A DNA stretch of 64,000 nucleotides from JAFDZV01 sp964455525 (GTDB lineage: Bacteria; Bacteroidota; Ignavibacteria; OLB7). Shown here piece by piece: positions 7,328 through 15,925 of the stretch. Location: positions 1-64,000 of the forward strand of contig CAYVWR010000005.1 in NCBI GenBank assembly GCA_964455525.1, in the 5' to 3' direction. The translations under genes were made by a program, and so were the position numbers. The notes beneath the pieces are model-generated. The model did no database searches. It worked only from the letters and a program-made list of their open reading frames with translations, and was not told the origin of the DNA. Position 1 is the first letter of the stretch, and the number at the start of each line of letters is the position of its first letter.

Positions 7328-7765
7328 ATGTATGCACGATTGGCTTGTAGCATTGCTCTGATGTTCTGCATTATCGGCTGCGGCGATTCCCAGCCATTGC
7401 AGCAGCAGCCCGTTGGCGTCTTTTCCGGACGTGATAAGGTTCCCGGCGTATTGTCGATCCCGGCCTGCGAGGATGTGCCTCGTTTTACCGATATAACGGC
7501 TGATCCGATGGTCCCCGGGGGTATGACCCCACAGGAGATTCAGGATTCGATCGCCAGTGGGTGGGTGGATGGCAGGATGGTTCGATCGCAGGACAATTGC
7601 CTGATGAAATTCAGGTCGATGATGGGGGGGCAGCCCGAGTGGAGGTGCGGCACCATCCCGCAGGGTACGAGGATCTTGAAGAGTCCGTACGGCGATATCG
7701 GCCTTGCGACGATGTGCGGAAATACGGTGGGCCTTGAAACTCTCAAGGATAGTTGGTTTCCTTAA
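7328..7765 (+). CDS. Small lipoprotein of unknown function
   Basis: A 145-residue lipoprotein with lipobox IIGCG after a typical signal peptide. AGAGGTG lies eight bases before ATG 7328; a GTG at 7319 is in frame but overlaps that site. The mature part holds several cysteines and ends with a block CGTIPQGTRILKSPYGDIG followed by TMCGN. This recalls a (P)xGT...CGN motif seen in various surface proteins, but I cannot assign a family. A strong hairpin follows the stop, so it is probably expressed alone or with the sigma-like gene. Confidence 0.7.
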   Translation: MYARLACSIALMFCIIGCGDSQPLQQQPVGVFSGRDKVPGVLSIPACEDVPRFTDITADPMVPGGMTPQEIQDSIASGWVDGRMVRSQDNCLMKFRSMMGGQPEWRCGTIPQGTRILKSPYGDIGLATMCGNTVGLETLKDSWFP

Positions 7766-7776
7766 GGTATCCTGTT

Positions 7777-7804
7777 CATGGCGCCCCCTGTTGGGGGCGC
7801 CATG
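7777..7804. terminator. Hairpin terminator after lipoprotein gene
   Basis: CATGGCGCCCCC (7777-7788) pairs perfectly with GGGGGCGCCATG (7793-7804) around TGTT. It begins 12 bases after the lipoprotein stop. There is no T-tract, which is common for terminators in this group of bacteria. Confidence 0.65.
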
Positions 7805-7840
7805 TGCGATTCCCGATCACTGTTACAGCAGGGGGCTTGA

Positions 7841-8572
7841 ATGCAAGCGGATGGATACGCAGATAATGATGGTGTCCGCATCCACTATGTGCGCACAGGC
7901 GAAATATCTTCCGGCGGAACCACCGTTGTTGTGATCCCCGGGATGACGGAATCCGCCGAGGATTATGCCCGATATTTCAAGGGGTTCCCGATCGGCGATG
8001 CCGTGTTTATCAGTATACGAGGACGTGGCCGAAGCGATGCGCCGGAGCGGGGGTATTCCTTTGAAGAGCAGGTGTCGGATATCGATGCGGTGCTTGAGCA
8101 TCTTGAGGTGCGCCATTGCGTTATCGTCGGCTTTTCGGTCGGCGCCTCGTTTGCTCTTGCCTATACGCTACAGCGTCCGGAGCGGGTGCGAGGGCTGGGT
8201 ATCATCGATTATGCCCCGCATTATCCTTCGATTCCCGAACGCTGGATCGGGGATGTTACCCAGCCCGGCAGGGAGCTTCTGCCGGTTCGGGTGGCACGGG
8301 CAATCGTTGAGGAGGGGGAACGTGTGGTGCTTAGCCGCGATCTCTCGCAGATCGGTTGTCCTGTGCTCGTTGTGCGTGGCGGGGCGGAGGGGTCGCTGCT
8401 GCCCGAGGAGATCGCACGGCTCTATATGGAGCGTATCCCACGGTGCACCATGTTGGTCCTTGACGATATGGGACATGATCCCTTTGCTGCCTCCGGTGAC
8501 AGGTTCCTGAGCGCTCTTGTGGCTCTTGCGGATTCCGGCGGGGGCGCGCACGATGCCAGTGCGGCCAGTTGA
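7841..8572 (+). CDS. Alpha/beta hydrolase
   Basis: A 243-residue cytosolic alpha/beta-hydrolase fold protein. The nucleophile elbow GFSVG places Ser99 as the catalytic residue; the oxyanion strand is VVVIPGMTES, and the C-terminal GH in DDMGHDPF supplies the histidine. The segment CPVLVVRGGAEGSLLP is where the acid normally lies. There is no signal peptide. AGGGGG lies upstream of the ATG. The family covers esterases, lipases, thioesterases and C-C hydrolases, and the sequence does not decide the substrate. It stands alone between the hairpin at 7777 and a secreted-protein gene. Confidence 0.85.
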   Translation: MQADGYADNDGVRIHYVRTGEISSGGTTVVVIPGMTESAEDYARYFKGFPIGDAVFISIRGRGRSDAPERGYSFEEQVSDIDAVLEHLEVRHCVIVGFSVGASFALAYTLQRPERVRGLGIIDYAPHYPSIPERWIGDVTQPGRELLPVRVARAIVEEGERVVLSRDLSQIGCPVLVVRGGAEGSLLPEEIARLYMERIPRCTMLVLDDMGHDPFAASGDRFLSALVALADSGGGAHDASAAS

Positions 8573-8797
8573 ATGTGCATCCGATAGCGGCCGGTTTCCA
8601 TGAGTGCCGTCGTAGGGGTAGGATTGCCCGAGATCGTGTGTTGCTCTTCAATGGGGATGGTGTTTTCTGCGAACGGGCCTTCTGCATCACCCGGCCGGGG
8701 CAGGGCTGCGGTTATCGCTGGAATGCGTATACTTCGGCTCCCCTCCGTGGAGAATCCTGTCAGTTTTTTTGAATCCCGCTACCGATCTCGTGAACGC

Positions 8798-10930
8798 ATG
8801 AAACCGGCTATCGTCTCAGCGCTTCTGCTTCCGCTGCTCCTGCTTCTTCCATCTCCCATCCTGGCACAGCGGGAGTATGATATCTGGTGTTTCGGCCATG
8901 CTGCCGGCATGACATTCAGCGGGGGATCGCCGGTGGCTATAGGCTCGGCGATCAATAGTCTGGAGGCCGCCGCGTCCATTGCCGATCCGGTTACCGGGCA
9001 TCTGCTTTTTTACTCGGACGGGCAGACGGTGTTCAACCGTGATGGTGTTGTCATGCCGGGAGGCAGTGGCCTGAAGGGAAATATGAACAGCGCGCAGGGC
9101 GCACTGATTGTGCCGATGCCCGGAAGCCGTACGAAGTATTATCTGTTCACCTCCGATGCCGGAGCCTACGAACGTCCCCCGAACGAGGGGGTGCATTATT
9201 CCATCGTCGATATGAGCCTGGATGGTGGCAGAGGGGATGTCGAGGTGAAGAACATCCCGCTTCTTGCCACTGCCGCCGAGAAGCTTACGGCGGTTCGCCA
9301 TGCCGATCGTTGTTCCTACTGGGTGCTTGCACATGGCTGGAACGACGACACCTTTCATGCCTATCTGGTGAGCGATTCCGGCATCGCCACACATCCGGTT
9401 GTCTCGCATACGGGCCTTGTGCATCAGGACCCGCCAAATCGTGCGGCGGGGTCCGGGTCGATCGGCTATATGAAAGGATCGCCGGACGGACGGTATCTGG
9501 CTGTTGCCACCTTCTCGATGAAAAGCGCCGAGCTGTTCCGGTTCGATCACGCCACCGGCGTTGTCTCCGAACCTCTGTCGCTTCCGGTGGAAGGGGATAC
9601 CTATGGGGTAAGCTTCTCGCCGGACAACTCGAAGGTATATGTATCGAGCCAGCCGGCGTATCTGGTTCAGTTCGATCTTTCTGATCCCGAGCATGCCGCC
9701 ATCGTGGCATCTGCCGTCACGATCGTGCGCGATAGCGATCCCTTTGTCCGCCATCCGTTTGGTGCGCTGCAACTTGGGCCGGATGGCCGTTTGTATATGG
9801 CCAGGGTGATGGATCGCTACCTTGGCGTGATCGAGAATCCCAATGCGCCGGCCCCTGCATGCAGCTATGTGGAGAGCGGGTTCGACCTGGGTGACGGGCG
9901 CTACGCATGGCTTGGGCTGCCAAACCTGATCGACAGTTATTTCGATGGCGGGTCGCTGGTCTGCGGGGCGCCCTTTGCCGATTTTCTTCCGGCCGATGCC
10001 GATATCTGCGTTGGCGACTGCATCACGTTCACCGATCGCTCGACAAACGAGCCTACCGGCTGGCAATGGTCGTTCAAGGGGGGAAACCCTTCGATCTCGA
10101 CCGAGCGTAATCCGTCCGGCATCTGTTTCGATGCTCCGGGCATCTATCAGGTGACCCTTACCGTTTCCAACGCCATAGGCTCCTCGCAGGCCACCAGAAT
10201 CGTGGTGGTGCGGCCTCGTGGCGATCTCCGTGCTCATCTCGAACAGGAGATAACGGCGGCGCCGGGGGATACGATCGCAGTGCCTGTGATTCTCGACAAC
10301 GGCACCATTCCGGCCGGTGCCGGCACGCTGCTCTTTACGTTTCGGTATGGTCCGGGGATGATGCGGCTGCTTTCAATAGATGCTGCGGGGATGCTGCTGG
10401 AAGGGTGGCGGATTGATTCGGTTGCCGATGATCCGATACGCGGCCTTCTTACCGCGCAACTGGTGCCCCCTCCGGGAGAGGGGGTCGCTGGCGCCGGGAC
10501 GCTGTTTGCATTGCGGTTTGAAACGTTCGTCGGCTGGAGCGATTCCAGTAGCCTGCGGTTCGAGTTTGCCTCCACCGGGGTGCGCTGTCTGAATGCCGTG
10601 GCCGTGCCGGGGATGGTGCGGCTGGAGTATTGCGGCAGCGGCAGACGTTTTATCGCGCTTACCAACTGGGCCTATGCGCTCGATGAGGGGCGGCCGAACC
10701 CTTTCAATCCTGCTGTCGAGATCCCGTTCTCCCTTGGTCTGGATGGCCATGTGGTGCTTGAGATCTTCGATCCTGCCGGGCGGCAGGTTGCCCGGCTTGC
10801 CGATGGGGTCATGCGGGCAGGGCCGCATACGATACGATGGGACGCCTCGGCGTTCCCTTCCGGGGTGTATTACTGCCGTATTCGTGCCGGGGGGTGGAGC
10901 AGCATGCGGGAGCTTGTTCTGCGCCGGTAG
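8798..10930 (+). CDS. Secreted PKD and cohesin-like protein with T9SS sorting domain
   Basis: A 710-residue protein starting at ATG 8798, where a signal peptide (residues 1-24) begins. Residues 25 to about 390 form the repeat-rich WCFGHAAGMTFSGG...YSDGQTVFNRDG region known from Bacteroidota surface proteins, probably a beta-propeller. A PKD domain follows (about 393-475, WQWSFKGGNPS and YQVTLTVSNAIG), then a cohesin-like beta domain (about 480-610). The C-terminus (about 628-710), with RPNPFNPAVEIPFSL, VVLEIFDPAGRQV and FPSGVYYCRI, is a type A T9SS sorting domain. The protein should be exported, passed through the outer membrane by T9SS and attached to or released from the surface. Ligand unknown. 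Confidence 0.85.
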   Translation: MKPAIVSALLLPLLLLLPSPILAQREYDIWCFGHAAGMTFSGGSPVAIGSAINSLEAAASIADPVTGHLLFYSDGQTVFNRDGVVMPGGSGLKGNMNSAQGALIVPMPGSRTKYYLFTSDAGAYERPPNEGVHYSIVDMSLDGGRGDVEVKNIPLLATAAEKLTAVRHADRCSYWVLAHGWNDDTFHAYLVSDSGIATHPVVSHTGLVHQDPPNRAAGSGSIGYMKGSPDGRYLAVATFSMKSAELFRFDHATGVVSEPLSLPVEGDTYGVSFSPDNSKVYVSSQPAYLVQFDLSDPEHAAIVASAVTIVRDSDPFVRHPFGALQLGPDGRLYMARVMDRYLGVIENPNAPAPACSYVESGFDLGDGRYAWLGLPNLIDSYFDGGSLVCGAPFADFLPADADICVGDCITFTDRSTNEPTGWQWSFKGGNPSISTERNPSGICFDAPGIYQVTLTVSNAIGSSQATRIVVVRPRGDLRAHLEQEITAAPGDTIAVPVILDNGTIPAGAGTLLFTFRYGPGMMRLLSIDAAGMLLEGWRIDSVADDPIRGLLTAQLVPPPGEGVAGAGTLFALRFETFVGWSDSSSLRFEFASTGVRCLNAVAVPGMVRLEYCGSGRRFIALTNWAYALDEGRPNPFNPAVEIPFSLGLDGHVVLEIFDPAGRQVARLADGVMRAGPHTIRWDASAFPSGVYYCRIRAGGWSSMRELVLRR

Positions 10931-10944
10931 CGTTGTTCCCGTAT

Positions 10945-10980
10945 GGTTGTATCAGGAATGAACGGTTGCATCAGGAATGA
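10945..10980 (+). repeat. Two tandem 17-base repeats
   Basis: GGTTGTATCAGGAATGA (10945-10961) recurs as GGTTGCATCAGGAATGA (10964-10980) with one difference, at a 19-base period, between two convergent genes. Confidence 0.6.
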
Positions 10981-10981
10981 T

Positions 10982-11008
10982 CGCACCGGGAGGGGGCGTT
11001 CCGGTGCG
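10982..11008. terminator. Hairpin between convergent genes
   Basis: CGCACCGG (10982-10989) pairs with CCGGTGCG (11001-11008) across an 11-base loop. It lies between the ends of the T9SS protein gene (plus) and the Ig-like lipoprotein gene (minus), so it may terminate both. Confidence 0.5.
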
Positions 11009-11020
11009 CCGGGAATACGA

Positions 11021-12775
11021 TCACCGGAAGACGAGCGTGATCTGATTGGTGGCCCAGCGCGGGCGCACCCGTACGTGCCCCTGCCAGATCACAAACGCCT
11101 CGGCCGGACGATATGGCACAACCGAGCCATAATCGTAGATGCCATTGCCATCGGTATCACGGAACGCGCTGATATCGTACTCCCCCTCCGGAATATCCTC
11201 GAACCGCCACGGTCCGCTTTGCACTCCCTTCAGCGTATAGGTGGCGCCCGACTGGGTTGCGCGTGCTACCACCACATGCGATACATTCGGCGCCGCCGAA
11301 TCCACAATCGTTCCCTCCATCGTTCCGCTCTGGCGCGGCTGGCCGATAAGCAGGGCGATACGGGCTATAGAATCGCGCCGGTTACCCTCGGCATCGCTGA
11401 AACGGCCCAGATTCACCTCCAGCACGCCGCGAGCAGCGCCAAAGAGCGTATCGAGCGGACGGGCCAGAAACTCGGCCGGTGAGATCCGTTCCAGTCGGAA
11501 TGCCGCACGTGGTCCGGCTGTGTCGCGTATGCTGACGGCTGCATCGGGGGTGTCGAGCCGGACGGCCTCATCGAACCCGATGCGGATGGAATCGGGGAAG
11601 GTATAGGCTCTGAGCGAGTCGATGCCGGGCGGGATAAGCGTTGGCGGCAGCGTGTCGTGGACATCGGCCACCAGGAAGGGAGCGGTTGCTGAGCTGTCGG
11701 GAAGCCGGTTGCCAACAGTATCGCGGATATTGCTGAGGGTGAGAGTTGCCTCGGTGCCGGGAACAAGAGCCGTGTGGGCCAGTTCAACCGCCAGAGCGTT
11801 TGCCGCTGAGCGCCATATCTCCGTGATTGCAATGGCCGCGCCGCCAGCGGAGATCGTGAAGTTCTCCCGCCGCAGTGCCGTGCTATCGATCGGTTCGCTG
11901 AAACGTATCTCCGTCTGGGTACGGGAGATGGATGTGATGCCATAGATATCGGGGGGGACGATATCATCGGGTGCCGAGCGGAGGCGGATGGCAATGCCTG
12001 TGACGGGCATTGTGGCAGAGACGACCTCAACATCGCCTGTGGCAACGCCATAGGTATCCTGGCCGGGGGTGAAGAGCTGATCGCCAAATTCATCGACCAC
12101 GGCCAGCAGCCGAAATCGTCCCTGTGGAAGCCCTTCTATGGAGAATGTGCCGTCGTCGCCGATCGGGGCGATGAAATCCGGGCGTGTGGAATCCGGACGG
12201 AGGGTATCGGCGAACAGAGGATTATCCGCCGGGATCAGGTAGGCATAGATATAGGCTGTTCCCTGGGTTTTGCCGATCACCTGCCCCTGGATGCGCCCGC
12301 TGTCGATCTCGGGGCCTGTCGAAAATCTGAGCGTAACCGGTTGCCCCAGGCGATTTCCGGAGAGATCGACGATGCCGGCCCCGAAGGTGATGGTATAGGT
12401 ACGGTTTTCCACCAGCGGCTCGTTGAAGGATATCTCAAGCCTTCGCCCGCTCCAGTCGAAGTCGGGGGTCCTGGCCGGGATGGGGGTTATCACCACCTGA
12501 TCGCTCACGCGGCTCTCCTCTACATATTCGCTGAACTCGATGGTGATGGTGCCATCGCTGACGTTCACGCTACCATTGCCCGGAACCGTCCGCACAATCG
12601 CCGGGGCGGTGGAATCGGGGGGACCGCCGGGAGGAAGATTGCCCATGCCGCTTGCACATGAGCAGAGCAGCGAGAGCAGCATCGCTGCCGGGACCAGCCA
12701 GAGGCGATCGCATCGCTGCGCAGTGCCATTGGCGCTGGTGCGGGGCCGTTGAAACGAGGAGTAGGTCGAACTCAT
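11021..12775 (-). CDS. Lipoprotein with bacterial Ig-like domains
   Basis: The start at 12775 gives a 584-residue lipoprotein: hydrophobic signal, lipobox LLCSC, then the GGPPDSTAPAIVRTVPGNGS linker common in Bacteroidota lipoproteins. At least three Big_5-type Ig-like domains follow, each with a (D)xxPP start, an EFSEYVEES or RFSEPIDS strand and an LSNI.DTVGNRLP strand. A carboxypeptidase-regulatory-like fold (DISAFRDTDGNGIYDYG) is near the C-terminus. The protein is probably an outer-membrane or surface lipoprotein of unknown binding partner. It reads toward the T9SS protein gene. Confidence 0.8.
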   Translation of the reverse strand: MSSTYSSFQRPRTSANGTAQRCDRLWLVPAAMLLSLLCSCASGMGNLPPGGPPDSTAPAIVRTVPGNGSVNVSDGTITIEFSEYVEESRVSDQVVITPIPARTPDFDWSGRRLEISFNEPLVENRTYTITFGAGIVDLSGNRLGQPVTLRFSTGPEIDSGRIQGQVIGKTQGTAYIYAYLIPADNPLFADTLRPDSTRPDFIAPIGDDGTFSIEGLPQGRFRLLAVVDEFGDQLFTPGQDTYGVATGDVEVVSATMPVTGIAIRLRSAPDDIVPPDIYGITSISRTQTEIRFSEPIDSTALRRENFTISAGGAAIAITEIWRSAANALAVELAHTALVPGTEATLTLSNIRDTVGNRLPDSSATAPFLVADVHDTLPPTLIPPGIDSLRAYTFPDSIRIGFDEAVRLDTPDAAVSIRDTAGPRAAFRLERISPAEFLARPLDTLFGAARGVLEVNLGRFSDAEGNRRDSIARIALLIGQPRQSGTMEGTIVDSAAPNVSHVVVARATQSGATYTLKGVQSGPWRFEDIPEGEYDISAFRDTDGNGIYDYGSVVPYRPAEAFVIWQGHVRVRPRWATNQITLVFR

Positions 12776-13087
12776 TCCGCAAAGATGAGGAAATGTTCGG
12801 AGAAACCCGGACGGCTGATCTGCCATGCCGGTGGCTCATGGTCTGGGGGGGAGGGTATGATCGGGGCCACGATCGCTTCGGGGCCATCTTGGGGATTCCG
12901 CAGGCGTGATCCTTGTAGCTCCGTTGGTTCCTGCGCCATGCCGAGGCCGGGGGGCGAAGCAGGACCGGCGGGGCCTCCTGCTGAAGCTCCGCCGGTTATA
13001 GAACATCGGCTCCGGCCTGTCCCGCGCATCCTGAAGGCGTCCGGGCGCTTCGGCGATGCAGTGCTGCGGGGGCTTGTCATCGGCGCA
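12776..13087. other. Intergenic stretch between ettA and the Ig-like lipoprotein gene
   Basis: About 310 bases without a plausible gene. ACCGGCGG (12964-12971) can pair with CCGCCGGT (12989-12996) on the downstream side of ettA, a weak terminator candidate. The part next to 12775 should hold the lipoprotein promoter; I see no clear consensus. Confidence 0.4.
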
Positions 13088-14761
13088 TCAATCGCGCACC
13101 AGGCGTTTGTACTTGATGCGGTGCGGGCGATCGGCCTCGATGCCGAGCCGCTTCTTGCGATCGGCCTCGTACTGCGAATAATTGCCATCGAACCAGATCA
13201 CCTGGCTATCCCCCTCGAAGGCGAGGATATGGGTGGCGACTCGGTCCAGAAACCAGCGATCGTGCGAGATCACCACGGCGCATCCTGCGAAGTTCATCAG
13301 TGCTTCCTCCAGTGCGCGCAGGGTGTTCACATCCAGATCGTTTGTCGGCTCGTCGAGCAGCAGGACGTTGCCACCTTCCTTCAGGGTCTTCGCCAGGTGC
13401 ACGCGGTTGCGCTCGCCGCCGGAGAGCGCGCCCACTTTCTTCTGCTGGTCGCTTCCGCTGAAGTTGAAGCGGGCCACATAGGAGCGGGAGTTCACCTCGC
13501 GGTTGCCGAGCTGAATCAGATCCTGTCCTTCGGAGATCTCCTCCCAGATGGTCTTCTCGGGGTCGAGCGGGCGGTTCTGGTCGACGTAGGCGATCTTCAC
13601 GGTCTCGCCGATCACAAACTCTCCGGCATCCGGCGTTTCATCCTGCGTGATCATACGGAAGAGCGTGGTCTTGCCAGCGCCGTTTGGTCCGATGATGCCG
13701 ATGATGCCTCCCGGCGGAAGCGAGAATGTAAGGTCTTCGTACAGCAGCCGATCGCCGAAGGCCTTTGCCACGCCGTGTGCATCGATCACCAGATTGCCCA
13801 GGCGCGGGCCATTGGGGATGAATATCTCCATCTCCTCGTTATGCTTCTCGTGTTCCTCGGAGAGCATCTTCTCGTAGGCCGAGATACGTGCCTTGCTCTT
13901 GGCATGGCGCCCTTTCGGGTTTGTGCGCACCCATTCAAGCTCCTCGGCGAGCGCCTTCTGCCGTTTCGATTCATGCCGCTCCTCGATCTCCAGGCGATGT
14001 TTCTTCTGCTCAAGCCAGGAGGAGTAGTTCCCCTCGAACGGGATGCCCTGGCCGCGGTCGAGTTCCAGAATCCATCCGGCGACATTATCGAGGAAGTAGC
14101 GATCGTGGGTGACGGCGATGATGGTCCCCTTGTACTGGCTGAGGTGATGCTCCAGCCAGGATACCGACTCGGCATCCAGATGGTTGGTTGGCTCGTCCAG
14201 CAGGAGCACATCGGGTTCCTGTAGGAGCAGGCGGCAGAGTGCCACACGGCGGCGCTCGCCACCGGAGAGAACGGTGACGGGGGTTTCCGGATCGGGGCAG
14301 CGAAGGGCGTCCATTGCCTGTTCCAGTTTGCTGTCGATATCCCATGCGTTGAGATGGTCGATCCGTTCCTGGAGCTTGGCCTGCTTTTCCATCAGAACAT
14401 CGTAATCGGCATCCGGCTCGGCGAACTGTGCGTTCACCTCCTCGTATTCCTTGAGAAGCCCCACGGCCTCCTGCGCCCCCTCTTCCACGATCTCGCGGAC
14501 AGTTTTGGCCGGATCGAGTTCCGGTTCCTGCGACAGGTAGCCGAAGGAGATGCCCTTCTGGGTCTGGATATCGCCGATGTAATCCTTGTCGATGCCGGCG
14601 ATGATTCTCAGAAGCGTGCTCTTTCCGGCCCCATTCAGGCCAAGCACGCCGATCTTTGCGCCATAGAAGAAGGAGAGATAGATATCCTTCAGGACCTGCT
14701 TGTTCGGCTTATGGACTTTGCCGACACCTACCATCGAAAAAATAATCTTGTTATCGCTCAT
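13088..14761 (-). CDS. ettA: Energy-dependent translational throttle protein EttA (ABC-F ATPase)
   Basis: A 557-residue soluble ABC-F protein from ATG 14761 (MSDNKIIFSMVGVGK). Two nucleotide-binding domains are complete: Walker A GLNGAGKST and GPNGAGKTT, signatures LSGGERRR and LSGGERNR, Walker B VLLLDEPTNHLD and VLLLDEPTNDLD. Between them is the charged linker with the P-site tRNA interaction motif. The C-terminal RPHRIKYKRLVRD and the length match EttA. EttA binds the ribosomal E site and gates the first elongation cycle according to ATP/ADP level. It is a core gene; an in-frame extension to 14860 lacks conserved sequence and was not used. Confidence 0.95.
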   Translation of the reverse strand: MSDNKIIFSMVGVGKVHKPNKQVLKDIYLSFFYGAKIGVLGLNGAGKSTLLRIIAGIDKDYIGDIQTQKGISFGYLSQEPELDPAKTVREIVEEGAQEAVGLLKEYEEVNAQFAEPDADYDVLMEKQAKLQERIDHLNAWDIDSKLEQAMDALRCPDPETPVTVLSGGERRRVALCRLLLQEPDVLLLDEPTNHLDAESVSWLEHHLSQYKGTIIAVTHDRYFLDNVAGWILELDRGQGIPFEGNYSSWLEQKKHRLEIEERHESKRQKALAEELEWVRTNPKGRHAKSKARISAYEKMLSEEHEKHNEEMEIFIPNGPRLGNLVIDAHGVAKAFGDRLLYEDLTFSLPPGGIIGIIGPNGAGKTTLFRMITQDETPDAGEFVIGETVKIAYVDQNRPLDPEKTIWEEISEGQDLIQLGNREVNSRSYVARFNFSGSDQQKKVGALSGGERNRVHLAKTLKEGGNVLLLDEPTNDLDVNTLRALEEALMNFAGCAVVISHDRWFLDRVATHILAFEGDSQVIWFDGNYSQYEADRKKRLGIEADRPHRIKYKRLVRD

Positions 14762-14961
14762 TGGTGCTGATCTATGAATGCTGCTCTGGAGTATTCTCAG
14801 GCGTTTCTCGCGGGTGCGCTGGCTCTGGCGGGGTTTGGTTCTGCTGCTGCCGTGGAGCACCGCAGAGCCGATTGCAAAGCAATGGAGCTGCCGTGAGCCG
14901 GAATCAGGACAATATTAGGGCTTTTCAGGCGGGTCCGATGCGGGGGAGACGTATCAAGGTG

Positions 14962-15816
14962 TCACGCCGGATATTCCGGCCAGAGCCGGTGAAACTCTGC
15001 GTGGGCGGCACCGTTGTGGAGCAGACCGGGGGCGCTCATACGCTCGCGCGCATATCCGCTTGTTATCCGTTCTATGACGACGATATCGTTTTCGACATGG
15101 AAGAGCATGCGCCATGATGTTATGGCAAGGGTCCGCCCGCCCCCATCATCGCGTCCGGTGATGCGGCGATAGGGGTGGGGAGTGGGATCGCGGCGCAGCA
15201 GAGGCTCGGCGACGGTGCGCAGATCGATGTGATGACGTTCGGCAAGCCAGCGGATCTGTTCTTCGGCGAGCGGGCTTTGCACAACCGTGAAAAAACCATC
15301 GGCGGTTTCGCGTGCCTGCTCCTCGGCGATCACCTGGTCGAGCCACCCGGCGCGTGCATCGGGAACCGCCTCGGCATAGGGGAGATAGGGTTTGATATCG
15401 AGGATCGGGGTGCCGTCGAGCAGATCGACATCGGCAACACGCACGATGCGTCCGCGCACTTCCAGGAGCCGCAAAAGGGATAGCCCGAGCGGATTGGGGC
15501 GATGCGGCGATCGGGTGGCGAACACCCCGCGTTTCCGGCGGGGGCCGCGAGGGGGGAGCACCTTTGGTTTCCAGGCGGTGTTCCGGTGAAACCAGTAGAT
15601 GACCCAGATCCGCTCGAAACCGGCGAGATCCTCCAGTGCCTGCTCGAAATTATGGCCGGGCAGAAGCATGATCGAGCCTTCGGCCGCCACAGGTGCCGCT
15701 CCTGGCTGCCGTGGCGCGTGATAGCGTTCGGCGTAGGGCGTGCGGATTACGCCGATCGGTTGCAGGGTGAGCGTATCGGGGGAGGATGAAAAATCTTCGC
15801 CTGGCATGCTGTTCAA
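14962..15816 (-). CDS. trmO: tRNA (N6-threonylcarbamoyladenosine-37) methyltransferase TrmO
   Basis: A 284-residue TsaA/TrmO-family protein. LQPIGVIRTPY at the N-terminus, FERIWVIYWFHRN, and the motif GVFATRSPHRPNPLGLS followed by DLLDGTPILDIKPYLPYAE are diagnostic. TrmO uses S-adenosylmethionine to methylate t6A37 of some tRNAs, improving decoding. The C-terminal part after about residue 165 is longer than in minimal homologues and matches the TrmO C-terminal domain with RIT/DP elements. It lies divergent from the ABC permease at 15926, with about 110 bases between them for both promoters. Confidence 0.9.
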   Translation of the reverse strand: MNSMPGEDFSSSPDTLTLQPIGVIRTPYAERYHAPRQPGAAPVAAEGSIMLLPGHNFEQALEDLAGFERIWVIYWFHRNTAWKPKVLPPRGPRRKRGVFATRSPHRPNPLGLSLLRLLEVRGRIVRVADVDLLDGTPILDIKPYLPYAEAVPDARAGWLDQVIAEEQARETADGFFTVVQSPLAEEQIRWLAERHHIDLRTVAEPLLRRDPTPHPYRRITGRDDGGGRTLAITSWRMLFHVENDIVVIERITSGYARERMSAPGLLHNGAAHAEFHRLWPEYPA

Positions 15817-15925
15817 AGAGAAGAGAAATGGGAAGCTACGCGTATCTTGTCCGGTTTACCCGGCGTTCCGGGCAACAGGGAAACCCATAGTATAGTGTAA
15901 TTCAGATGAAGAACGGAAGGGCAGC

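Noticed and set aside
8816..10237. Long minus-strand open frame of 473 codons
   Set aside because: It lies fully opposite the PKD/T9SS protein, is rich in His, Arg and Pro without any domain, and is explained by GC-rich codon bias on the other strand.
12749..14224. Plus-strand open frame of 491 codons
   Set aside because: It is the complement of ettA, whose two ATPase domains are unmistakable.
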